Assembly: GCF_044359855.1 (NCBI RefSeq)
Contig: NZ_CP132291.1
Coordinates: forward strand, 3,224,001-3,288,000
DNA length: 64,000 nucleotides
Reading direction: 5' to 3'
Origin: Rummeliibacillus pycnus_A
Lineage (GTDB): Bacteria; Bacillota; Bacilli; Bacillales_A; Planococcaceae
In this document: positions 54,572 through 62,491 of the stretch, piece after piece
Layout: every line of letters begins with the position of its first letter
Numbering within the stretch: the first letter of the stretch is position 1
Program-made: the position numbers and the translations under genes
The notes under the pieces: generated by a model
Database searches by the model: none
The model's input: only the letters and a program-made list of their open reading frames with translations
Told to the model about the DNA's origin: nothing

Positions 54572-54599
54572 TAGTCATAGGACTGACTAATGATATAAT
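54572..54599 (+). promoter_or_regulatory. Possible promoter ahead of degSU
   Basis: TAGTCA, 16-base spacer, TATAAT. It points to degS but lies before repeat copy F, so the repeat would be inside the degS leader. Tentative. Confidence 0.3.
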
Positions 54600-54648
54600 A
54601 ATGACTGGGGTACAGTAGGAAAGGTGTAGGTTTGATATTTATTTAATA

Positions 54649-54870
54649 AAATCAATTCCATAATGCAAGATTTATACGAAATATACGAACGTTTTTAGTG
54701 ATATCCAATTTTGTTCATTGCAACGCTTTCGACGGCGAGTTCTCGAAATGTATTCGCATTTTCTTTGTGCGATGCTAATTCAATGAGGTTACTAGTCCTA
54801 CGGAAAAAGCTTGAGCTGAGATGTTGAAATGTTCGTATTTAACCGAAAATGGATTTATGAAATTGATTCA
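54649..54870 (+). repeat. MITE-like element, copy F (type II, short)
   Basis: Left AAATCAATTCCATAATGC, right end (reverse complement) TGAATCAATTTCATAAATCC. Core TTGTTCATTGCAACGCTTTC as in copies B and E but shortened to 222 bp. The right end lies 51 bp from the degS start codon. Confidence 0.75.
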
Positions 54871-54920
54871 ATAGTGTATTATTTATTTTAAATGTAGCAC
54901 AAAATGTAAGGGTGATGTAA

Positions 54921-56075
54921 ATGTTAAATGATAAAGTTGATTTGAAATCATTAGATTTGGTTTTCAATCGAATGGTTAAAATGATTGATGAATCGAAAAA
55001 TGACATCTTTACGATCAGTGAACAAAGCCGAAGAACATTTGAAGAGATGAAACTTGAACTAGAAGAAGTTCGTTCTAACATAGAGAATGTAATATCCGAA
55101 AATGATGTACTCGAAGCTAAGTCAAGACTTTCAAGAAGTCGTTTAGCAGAAGTATCAAAGAATTTTAAAATATTTTCGGAAGAAGAAATTCACAAAGCCT
55201 ACGATCAAGCAAATAAAATACAAATTCGCTATTCAATTCTTCAAGCTGAAGAAAAACAATTACGAGAAAAACGAGATGATTTAGAAAGACGAATGCGCAG
55301 TCTACTTGATACAATTGAAAGAGCGGATCATTTAGTAAACCAAGTAAATGTTGTTTTAAACTATTTAACGTTCGATCTTAAGCATATTGGTCCAGCACTT
55401 GAGAATGCTAAGATGAAAGAAGATTATACGATTAAAATCATTGAGGCAACGGAAGAAGAAAGAAAACGTATCTCAAGAGAAATACATGATGGCCCTGCTC
55501 AAATGCTCGCGAATGTATTATTACGTACAGATTTAATCAATCGCACATATGAAGAGCGTGGTGTTGAACAAGCTATAAAGGAATTATCATCACTAAAAGA
55601 TATGGTACGAGATGCGTTACATGAAGTTCGACGTATTATCTATGATTTGCGACCTATGGCACTAGATGATTTAGGAATCGTACCAACTTTGAAAAAATAT
55701 TTGAAGTCAGTAGAAGAATACAACGAAGGAACTATAGTTCATTTTAATTCGATAGGTGAACAAGTCCGTATAGGTACAAATTATGAGGTTGCTGTCTTCA
55801 GATTGGTTCAGGAATGTGTCAATAATTCACTTAAACATGGTAAATCACGCGATATATGGATAAACTTTGAGTGGCGAAAAGAACACTTCAATATTACTAT
55901 TAAGGACAATGGTATAGGGTTCGATACAAATATTGTAAAAAAGAATTCCTTTGGATTAATCGGTATGCGTGAAAGAGTCGAATTATTAAACGGAGATATG
56001 AATTTAACATCTGCTGAAAAACAAGGTACACGAATTATGTTTAAAATCCCCGTAAATCAAGATGAGAAAAAATAA
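54921..56075 (+). CDS. degS: Sensor histidine kinase DegS
   Basis: 384 residues, no membrane segment: an N-terminal coiled-coil sensor (1-175, DegS domain) then HisKA_3 with the phosphorylated His189 in SREIHDGPAQ, the same number as in B. subtilis, and an HATPase_c domain (NNSLKHGK, DNGIGFD, GLIGMRER). It phosphorylates DegU in response to flagellar and salt signals to control exoenzymes, motility and competence. AAGGGTGATG precedes the ATG. Forms an operon with degU, 26 bp gap. Confidence 0.95.
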   Translation: MLNDKVDLKSLDLVFNRMVKMIDESKNDIFTISEQSRRTFEEMKLELEEVRSNIENVISENDVLEAKSRLSRSRLAEVSKNFKIFSEEEIHKAYDQANKIQIRYSILQAEEKQLREKRDDLERRMRSLLDTIERADHLVNQVNVVLNYLTFDLKHIGPALENAKMKEDYTIKIIEATEEERKRISREIHDGPAQMLANVLLRTDLINRTYEERGVEQAIKELSSLKDMVRDALHEVRRIIYDLRPMALDDLGIVPTLKKYLKSVEEYNEGTIVHFNSIGEQVRIGTNYEVAVFRLVQECVNNSLKHGKSRDIWINFEWRKEHFNITIKDNGIGFDTNIVKKNSFGLIGMRERVELLNGDMNLTSAEKQGTRIMFKIPVNQDEKK

Positions 56076-56101
56076 GGGACCAATTTTAGGAGGAAATATT
56101 A

Positions 56102-56776
56102 ATGACAAAAATTATTATTGTAGATGATCACCAATTATTCCGTGAAGGTGTTAAACGAATTTTAGATTTTGAAGATACTTTTGATGTAGTAGCAGAAGGC
56201 GATGACGGTGTAGATGTCGTTAATCTATATGAAGAATTCCAACCAGATGTGGTATTAATGGATATCAATATGCCGCAAAAGAATGGTGTCGAAGCTACTT
56301 CAGATCTATTAGAAAAGTATCCTGATGCAAAAGTGATTATGCTTTCTATCCATGATGATGAATCATATGTTTCACATGCATTAAAATCTGGTGCACTTGG
56401 CTATATGTTAAAAGAAATGGATGCAGATGAAATCGTCGATGCCATTAAAATTGTAGCATCTGGTGGTTCATACCTACATCCAAAGGTAACACGTAATTTA
56501 GTAGCAGAATATCGCCGTTTAAGTGAACGTGAAAACAAAGGATCTTTCCATCAAACAGAGATTCGCCGACCTTTCCACCTACTTACAAAACGTGAATGTG
56601 AAGTTCTTCAACTTTTAACGGATGGACAAAGTAACAGAGCAATCGGTGAAACATTATACATCTCTGAAAAAACCGTAAAAAATCACGTATCAAGCATTCT
56701 TCAAAAAATGAATGTAAACGACCGTACACAAGCAGTTGTAACAGCGATTAAAAACGGCTGGGTAGAAGTTCGATAA
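56102..56776 (+). CDS. degU: Response regulator DegU
   Basis: 224 residues. Receiver domain with Asp8/Asp9 (VDDHQLF) and the phospho-acceptor Asp54 (VVLMDINMPQ), equivalent to Asp56 of B. subtilis DegU because of a two-residue shorter N terminus; LuxR-type HTH at about 160-215 (LTKRECEVLQLL ... ISEKTVKNHVSSIL). Activates degradative enzymes and, unphosphorylated, helps ComK bind the comK promoter in B. subtilis; comK is at 19806. AGGAGG site; terminator follows. Confidence 0.95.
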   Translation: MTKIIIVDDHQLFREGVKRILDFEDTFDVVAEGDDGVDVVNLYEEFQPDVVLMDINMPQKNGVEATSDLLEKYPDAKVIMLSIHDDESYVSHALKSGALGYMLKEMDADEIVDAIKIVASGGSYLHPKVTRNLVAEYRRLSERENKGSFHQTEIRRPFHLLTKRECEVLQLLTDGQSNRAIGETLYISEKTVKNHVSSILQKMNVNDRTQAVVTAIKNGWVEVR

Positions 56777-56808
56777 TCATAAAAGATTAGTAATAAACGA
56801 ATTCGTAT

Positions 56809-56853
56809 AAGGCTAGGGTGACTGGGAATACAACAGTTGCTCTAGCCTTTTTC
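56809..56853 (+). terminator. Rho-independent terminator
   Basis: AAGGCTAGgGtgACT/AGTtgCtCTAGCCTT stem and T5 after degU. Confidence 0.75.
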
Positions 56854-56904
56854 ACTATTTAGATAGTGGAAAAATGTTTAATATTAAAGTGCTGGTAATT
56901 TTCT

Positions 56905-57065
56905 TCGTTGTTGACTTATATAAGTGAAATCTGAGGTGGAAATACGTAGACTCCTGCGGGAAAGCGAATCAGAGAGACCTCACCGCGAAATTTTTCTGCG
57001 ACGAAGCTAGCACAGCGAGTGGGATCAACGGTTTGCCCACGGAAAACAAAGCCATTTTCACGTTT
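56905..57065 (+). repeat. GC-rich repeat module, copy G
   Basis: GTAGACTCCTGCGGGAAAGC, CTGCGACGAAGCTAGC and GTTTGCCCACGGAAAAC correspond to the module inside copies A, B and D; arms GTGAAAT/ATTTTCAC close it. The typical ends are missing. From 57066 to 57330 only AT-rich DNA is seen. Confidence 0.65.
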
Positions 57066-57332
57066 ATCAACAGTGTAGTTTAATATAGTCCAAATTAAAA
57101 ATGGCAAAATAATGACATGTTCTACTAGAAAGTAACTTTAAATGACATATAAATAGATTCTGGATTATACTAATTGAGTATGTCTTACAAGAATTCTAAA
57201 AACGGCATAAGCGGTACATATTAGAAACTTATCTATAGCGATTACGTCTTAATAATTATTGAGATTACAGACATTATGAATATTTAGAAATTTGGGTATT
57301 CTAATCCCAAGAAGAATGTAGGAGGGGTTTAA

Positions 57333-57992
57333 ATGGTTTTTAAAAAGTTAGCACTTGTCGGGATTTGTGCTTTAATGTTAGCAGCTTGTGGAAACAATGA
57401 AAGTGCTAAAGAAAGTAGTTCTGGTTCTACAAAAGATAGCGATTATACATCACAAAATAATTCGATTAATCATGGTATACCAGATACACAACAAAGCAAT
57501 GCAGAATCTACACAAGATTCGACAAAATCTAGCAAAGAACAAACATCACCCGATTCATCTACTTCCAATAAGGATGACCAAGTAGGCTTCGAAATAAATT
57601 CAGATGGTAAAGTCGAAGAAGCAAAATCTATTCCGAATGAAGAAAAGAAAGCAATCATTGCTGCTTTCAACGAAAATATAGATGCATTCAACGCTAAAGA
57701 CATTAATCGTTACGCAGCAACAATTTCTGAAAAACCAAAAGGCTTCAATCGCCAAGAAGACATTGATTATGCAAAACAAGTCTTCAAAGATTATGACGCA
57801 AAACGAATAGCCAAAAATGTAACAATCAAAAAATACAAACAAGATTATGCAGAGGTATTTGCAAATGTCAAAGTTTTTATGAAACAAGATAACAACTCAT
57901 TTTCTCAACCGACAAATCAGGTATCAGTAATGGTCAAAGAAAATGGTAAATGGGTTATTTCAGCAATTTATGTAATGGGAACAAAAGAATAG
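57333..57992 (+). CDS. Lipoprotein with NTF2-like C-terminal domain
   Basis: 219 residues; ATG behind GGAGGGG. Signal peptide with lipobox LMLAAC (Cys20), so lipid-anchored outside the membrane. A Ser/Thr/Asn/Asp-rich spacer (21-90) is followed by a domain of about 115 residues (IPNEEKKAIIAAFNENIDAF ... NGKWVISAIYVMG) resembling SnoaL/NTF2-like folds. It interrupts the usual degU-degV adjacency and has its own terminator, so it is probably an insertion in this lineage. Function unknown. Confidence 0.75.
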   Translation: MVFKKLALVGICALMLAACGNNESAKESSSGSTKDSDYTSQNNSINHGIPDTQQSNAESTQDSTKSSKEQTSPDSSTSNKDDQVGFEINSDGKVEEAKSIPNEEKKAIIAAFNENIDAFNAKDINRYAATISEKPKGFNRQEDIDYAKQVFKDYDAKRIAKNVTIKKYKQDYAEVFANVKVFMKQDNNSFSQPTNQVSVMVKENGKWVISAIYVMGTKE

Positions 57993-58006
57993 GTAATTTA
58001 TTAAGA

Positions 58007-58039
58007 GGATGCAAGGGGTTTACCTTTGCATTCTTTTTT
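58007..58039 (+). terminator. Rho-independent terminator
   Basis: GGATGCAAgGG/CCTTTGCATTC stem and T6; its T run joins the TTTAT flank of the repeat that follows. Confidence 0.65.
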
Positions 58040-58145
58040 ATCCCGTATTAACGGACAGTAAGACCCCCACCGCAAGATTGAGAGAGAAGTGAAGAAGATA
58101 TGTAGGGGATGAAGAAAATCCCCACTGATGGAAGTTTCACTTTAT
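58037..58145 (+). repeat. Structured mobile-like repeat, short copy flanked by TTTAT
   Basis: TTTAT-CCCGTATTAACGGACAGTAA ... GATGGAAGTTTCAC-TTTAT. Compared with 40740-40954 it lacks hairpins 2 and 3, the gap lying between short GTAGGGG/GTGGGG matches. Five-base TTTAT lies on both sides. Confidence 0.6.
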
Positions 58146-58246
58146 TGAAATTTGACCTAAAATAGAAAATAAGAATATTTTTTATTTAACATTGATAGAA
58201 ATATATTATAAAATGAATAAATTAGTTAGGAGAGTGAAATTCGTTT

Positions 58247-59089
58247 ATGAGAACAGCAATTGTAACAGATAGTACAGCCTATTTGTCCGAAGCTGAACAA
58301 CAACAATACAACATACAAGTTGTACCTCTTAGTGTAACTTTCGATCAAGAATCATATGCTGAAGGCGTCGATATAGATGTTACTACTTTTTATAATAAAG
58401 TCAGGGTCGCAAAAGAGCTTCCTAAAACCTCACAGCCACCGATTGGCGAGTTTGTTACTTTATTTGAAAAGCTAGCAAAAGACTATGATGAAATTGTAAC
58501 GATTCATTTATCAAGCGGTATTAGTGGTACATATCAGGGAGCAGTCCAAGCTGGAGAAATGGTCGATGGTATCGACGTCTACGGATTTGACAGTGAAATT
58601 GCTTGTGCAGTCCAAGGTTTCTATGTAATAGAAGCAGGGAAAATGGCTCAAGCTGGCGCTTCAGCAAAAGAAATCATCGATAAACTAGATGAGATGAAAA
58701 AAACAATTCGCGCATACTTTATGGTAGATGATCTATCGCATTTGCAACGAGGTGGACGACTTTCTGCTGCATCTGCATTGATTGGGGGCTTGCTTCAAGT
58801 CAAACCTCTACTGCATTTCCAAGACAAAGTTATCGTACCATTTGAAAAAATTCGCACACGTAAACGCGCTCTAAAACGAGTTGAAGATTTATTAGGTGAA
58901 GACGTAGCAGTACATCCAAATATCGAAGCAGTTGTTATCCATGGAAACTGTGAAGCTGAAGGAAAAGAATGGCTAGCTACGCTTAGTGAAAAATATCCGA
59001 CTGTACACTTCGAACTAAGCTACTTCGGCCCAGTCATCGGTACCCACCTAGGTGAAGGTTCTATGGGACTTGGATGGTATAGAAAATAG
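58247..59089 (+). CDS. degV: DegV family fatty acid-binding protein
   Basis: 280 residues. AIVTDSTAYLS at the N terminus, TSQPPIGEF near residue 65, IHLSSGISGTYQGA near residue 86 and LSHLQRGGRLSAASALIGGLLQVKP near residue 164 are the DegV/FakB signature blocks that hold the fatty acyl chain. FakB-type proteins present fatty acids to the kinase FakA. A GGAGAGTG site lies upstream. In B. subtilis degV (yviA) directly follows degU, as here apart from the lipoprotein gene. Confidence 0.92.
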   Translation: MRTAIVTDSTAYLSEAEQQQYNIQVVPLSVTFDQESYAEGVDIDVTTFYNKVRVAKELPKTSQPPIGEFVTLFEKLAKDYDEIVTIHLSSGISGTYQGAVQAGEMVDGIDVYGFDSEIACAVQGFYVIEAGKMAQAGASAKEIIDKLDEMKKTIRAYFMVDDLSHLQRGGRLSAASALIGGLLQVKPLLHFQDKVIVPFEKIRTRKRALKRVEDLLGEDVAVHPNIEAVVIHGNCEAEGKEWLATLSEKYPTVHFELSYFGPVIGTHLGEGSMGLGWYRK

Positions 59090-59106
59090 GTTTATATGAA
59101 AAATGT

Positions 59107-59137
59107 ATCTCACCAGATTTCTTGGTGAGATTTTTTT
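59107..59137 (+). terminator. Rho-independent terminator
   Basis: ATCTCACCA/TGGTGAGAT stem followed by T8; ends degV. Confidence 0.9.
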
Positions 59138-59233
59138 TGCGACAAGATTATGGATAATAGATTGAAATATTGTCGGGAATAATGAGAGCATTTAGTCATT
59201 TCACGGGTTTTGAAGACGTAAATTGCTGAGAAC

Positions 59234-59305
59234 GCGAATACAATTTCAAAAGTCGCAAGTAAAACAGTCATTTTCGCAAGTAAACAGATAAAAAGCGCAA
59301 GTAAA
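59234..59305 (+). repeat. 21-bp phased GCAAGTAAA array, locus 3a
   Basis: Units start at 59234 (GCGAATACA), 59255, 59276 and 59297, exactly 21 bp apart. Header GTAAATTGCTGAGAACGCGA. Confidence 0.85.
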
Positions 59306-59427
59306 AAAAGATCCCTAATGTCTTCATCGTCCGCGGCAGGATTAAAATAATATGACCTAAAATACAGCCGCGAATAATAGGAGAATTTAGTAGTTTTCAT
59401 TGGTTTCGGACGTAATTTGCTGAGAAT

Positions 59428-59499
59428 GCGAATACAATTTCAAAAGTTGCAAGTAATTTGGCCGAAGTCGCAAGTATTTCACCCAATTACGCAAGTATT
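59428..59499 (+). repeat. 21-bp phased GCAAGTAAA array, locus 3b
   Basis: Units start at 59428 (GCGAATACA), 59449, 59470 and 59491, exactly 21 bp apart, 194 bp after locus 3a with which it shares about 50 bp of upstream sequence. Further echoes of the surrounding unit (TCCGCGGCAG, AATATGAC, CGCGAAcAATAA) occur at 59585-59645. No gene is seen in 59138-59755. Confidence 0.85.
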
Positions 59500-59755
59500 A
59501 TTTTTCCTGAATGCAGAGAGTAGTATGAAAAAAATTCTAGTACCACTAATCTATAAAAAAAGAATATAAATGGTCTTTCCATTATCCGCGGCAGAATCTA
59601 GAGTAATATGACACAGGCTCCATTCGCGAACAATAAGAGCAATTAATCTTTTGCTCTAATAAGTTCAAGAAAGTCATCCTATAAAAGCAACTTGCAATAT
59701 CACTCCAGAATCTGTAAACTAAACCCAATCCAACCCCAGAATTTGGAGGAAACAA

Positions 59756-61219
59756 TTGCACTTTACACTAAACAAAACAAAATTACCCCATAAACTTTCT
59801 TTCCAACATAATCTTATTAACTTTCAACTTCGTGACTTTCTAACAGGTCGGTTATGGCTTCGTGATCATTCTCCATTCATGGAAGAAACTATCAACAAAC
59901 ATATACAAATGGGATACATTCAAACGATTCCAGGTGTACAATCAATCAACTTAACTAAAAAGCTATTCCCGAATAACAAATATATTTGCAATCGCTGTCA
60001 AAATCAGAATGCAGAATTTTTTGCGTTTTTTAATTGTGCCAATTGCGAGCGGATTTGTGTATATTGCCGACATTGTATCAACATGGGGAGAGTGAGCAGT
60101 TGTTCAGATTTGATGATATGGTCAGGGCCGCAGTCCAAACTAATTCTACCGAACCATACAAGATTCAACAGTTCTTGCATTTTTCAATGGAATGGCACAT
60201 TCACACCTCAACAAAAGAAGGCTTCAGAGGAATTAATAGAAAGTGTCAAAATGAATCGATCCCATTTGACCCATGCAGTATGCGGAGCAGGGAAAACCGA
60301 AATACTTTTCCCTGCAATAGCAGAAAGTCTAAAGCAAAAAAAACGAGTCTGTGTAGCGACACCGCGAACGGATGTTGTGCTCGAACTTGCTCCACGTATT
60401 CAAAAAGTATTTCCAAATACTTTTGTGCAAGCATTATATGGTGGAGCGACGGTTGAAAAACGCTATTCTCCACTAATTATTGCAACGACTCATCAGCTTT
60501 ATCGATTTGAAGAAGCATTTGATATCGTCATTGTCGATGAAGCAGATGCCTTCCCATATACATTTGACGAAACGTTGCAACAAGCTGTTAATAAAGCGAA
60601 GAAAAAAGAAGCACCAATATTATTTGTAACTGCAACTCCATCTGATGAATTAATTGAAAAAGTAAAGAAAGTAATGGGTGGATATTCTTTTATTCCTAGA
60701 AGATTTCATGGTCACCATCTACCGGTGCCACGCTATGCCACACTTTTTAATTACCAAAAACATATTACTAAAGGAAAGATTCCAAAAAAATTGCAGGATT
60801 GGACAAACACCCGGCTCACCAACAAAGAGCCGTTTCTCATATTTTTCCCAACAATCGAGCTAATGGAGAAAGCAATACCGCTATTTCAAAAATTGCATCC
60901 ACAAATTGAAGCGGTTCACGCAGAGGATCCTGATCGCAAAGAAAAGGTACTCGCACTTCGTGAGAAAAAGGTTCCGGGTCTTCTAACAACAACAATTCTA
61001 GAACGAGGAATCACCATTCCAAAGGTACAAGTAGCAGTAGTTGGAGCTGAAAGTGGAATTTTCACAGTGAGCGCACTAATTCAAATCGGTGGTCGTGTTG
61101 GGCGCTCGGCAGATTGCCCAACAGGGGATTTAGTATTTTTTCACCATGGCATTACGCTTGAAATGGATGGGGCACGGAAAGAGATCATAAAACTTAATCA
61201 AATGGAGGTGCTGACATAA
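59756..61219 (+). CDS. comFA: Late competence DNA-dependent ATPase ComFA
   Basis: 487 residues; TTG start six bases after GGAGG. N-terminal four-Cys zinc cluster (CNRCQNQN ... NCANCERICVYCRHC, about residues 80-120), then a DEAD-type helicase core: Walker A in VCGAGKTEILFP, DEAD box as IVDEADAF, TATPS, and a C-terminal RecA-like domain ending in IQIGGRVGRS. It powers single-strand DNA transport across the membrane during transformation. comFC overlaps its stop. No clear ComK AT-box pair is seen in the repeat-filled 666-bp upstream region. Confidence 0.93.
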   Translation: MHFTLNKTKLPHKLSFQHNLINFQLRDFLTGRLWLRDHSPFMEETINKHIQMGYIQTIPGVQSINLTKKLFPNNKYICNRCQNQNAEFFAFFNCANCERICVYCRHCINMGRVSSCSDLMIWSGPQSKLILPNHTRFNSSCIFQWNGTFTPQQKKASEELIESVKMNRSHLTHAVCGAGKTEILFPAIAESLKQKKRVCVATPRTDVVLELAPRIQKVFPNTFVQALYGGATVEKRYSPLIIATTHQLYRFEEAFDIVIVDEADAFPYTFDETLQQAVNKAKKKEAPILFVTATPSDELIEKVKKVMGGYSFIPRRFHGHHLPVPRYATLFNYQKHITKGKIPKKLQDWTNTRLTNKEPFLIFFPTIELMEKAIPLFQKLHPQIEAVHAEDPDRKEKVLALREKKVPGLLTTTILERGITIPKVQVAVVGAESGIFTVSALIQIGGRVGRSADCPTGDLVFFHHGITLEMDGARKEIIKLNQMEVLT

Positions 61220-61860
61220 TGCTGACTAGCAGAAACCTAGATAGAGTAGCAACAAAAGTTGTGACACATTGCTATCTATGCAGCACGCAACTCCAAAATA
61301 AACTCACTTGGAGCAGACTTCTTACCCAAATCGTTGAACCAGTTATTTGCGAAAAATGCATGCAGAAATTTGAACGTGTAACACTCGAGCAGCAAAAATA
61401 TGAGGATGTCACAGCGCTTTATCACTATAACGAATCGATGAAGGACTTCCTACATCAATATAAATTTTTTAAGGATGTTGTATTGTCCGAAGTTTTCTGT
61501 GCACAAATTCACAACTACTTAAGGGATAAACAAGCAATTATCGTACCAATTCCGATGCATCCCGAAAAATTAAAACAACGTACATTTGCGCATATCGATG
61601 AAATACTTAATGCAGCGAATATCCCCTATACACATTTGCTTGAGAAAAAGTCGCCGATCACTCAATCAAGTAAATCGAAAGTAGAGAGGGAACAATCAGA
61701 GCAACTTTTCAATCTGAAACCGCATTCCATAATCGAAGCTGTACACTATATATTAGTAGACGATATAGTGACAACAGGTACCACACTAAAACATGCGAAA
61801 TCATTATTACTAGAAGCAGGTGCCAAAAAGGTTACAGCCTTTACACTAATTCAAGGATAG
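61219..61860 (+). CDS. comFC: Competence protein ComFC (phosphoribosyltransferase-like)
   Basis: 213 residues; its ATG shares one base with the comFA stop (TAATG), so it is translationally coupled, with GGAGGTG upstream. N-terminal zinc-ribbon (CYLCSTQ ... VICEKCMQKF), then a type I phosphoribosyltransferase fold: IVPIPMHPEKLKQRTF and the PRPP loop ILVDDIVTTGTTLKHAKSLL. Needed for transformation; the exact reaction is unknown. comFB, which lies between comFA and comFC in B. subtilis, is absent. Confidence 0.92.
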   Translation: MLTSRNLDRVATKVVTHCYLCSTQLQNKLTWSRLLTQIVEPVICEKCMQKFERVTLEQQKYEDVTALYHYNESMKDFLHQYKFFKDVVLSEVFCAQIHNYLRDKQAIIVPIPMHPEKLKQRTFAHIDEILNAANIPYTHLLEKKSPITQSSKSKVEREQSEQLFNLKPHSIIEAVHYILVDDIVTTGTTLKHAKSLLLEAGAKKVTAFTLIQG

Positions 61861-61995
61861 ATACAACAAACAGTAATGATAAATAGAGTAATGAAAAGTA
61901 CCCGAAAAAAACACTGAAACTCACACATTAAGTATCCAAGGTCCTATATATTTGTTATGATGTAATCAGAAAAAAGTTTACTGATATTACACTTA

Positions 61996-62022
61996 TAAAA
62001 TATTGCTTCATTATGTCGACAA
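61996..62022 (+). promoter_or_regulatory. Possible sigma-D (flagellar) promoter of yvyF
   Basis: TAAA, 15-base spacer, GTCGACAA (5 of 8 matches to GCCGATAT), about 40 bp before the yvyF start. Confidence 0.35.
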
Positions 62023-62064
62023 TATGAATATACGTAAATGAAAATAGAGATGGAGGTACTATAA

Positions 62065-62481
62065 ATGGGGGAGTTACGAAATTGTCCGAAATGTGGAAGT
62101 TTCTATAACTATACTGGTGTTAGAGAAGTTTGCCCGAAATGTGCTCAAGAAGAAGAGCAAATGTACGAAGTTGTGTACCGCTTTTTGCGTAGAAGAGAGA
62201 ACCGTGCAGCTACAGTAGATCGAATTGTTGAAGCAACAGGAGTAGAAAAAGAACTATTATATAAATGGGTACGAAAAAATAGATTACAACCTGCCCTATT
62301 TCCTAACTTAGGCTATCCATGTGATAACTGTGGTCACCTAACTAATCAAGGGAAATTATGTGATGATTGTACCGAAGAGCTGAAATCGAATCTAAATAAA
62401 TTCGAAGCGGGACGCGAATTCCGAAAGAATATAGAAGAAAATAACAAAGCAACATATTTAGCCGAACGTCGAAAAAAATAA
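62065..62481 (+). CDS. yvyF: YvyF family flagellar operon protein (TIGR03826)
   Basis: 138 residues; GGAGG upstream of the ATG. N-terminal zinc-ribbon CPKCGSFYNYTGVREVCPKC, a helical MerR/HTH-like centre (YRFLRRRENRAATVDRIVEATGV), a second Cys pair CDNCGHLTNQGKLCDDC and a basic tail. Length and pattern match YvyF, which in Bacillus opens the flgM operon and is thought to be a regulator or assembly factor. Role not established. Confidence 0.88.
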   Translation: MGELRNCPKCGSFYNYTGVREVCPKCAQEEEQMYEVVYRFLRRRENRAATVDRIVEATGVEKELLYKWVRKNRLQPALFPNLGYPCDNCGHLTNQGKLCDDCTEELKSNLNKFEAGREFRKNIEENNKATYLAERRKK

Positions 62482-62491
62482 AAGTCCTAAG

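Noticed and set aside
56916..57107. Minus-strand ORF of 63 codons
   Set aside because: Covers repeat module G; no start signal.
45150..59499. CRISPR array
   Set aside because: The conserved core is only about 9-11 bases and the variable part about 10, with no Cas genes; it does not fit repeat-spacer geometry.
61219..61260. A comFB gene
   Set aside because: comFA and comFC overlap by one base, leaving no room.
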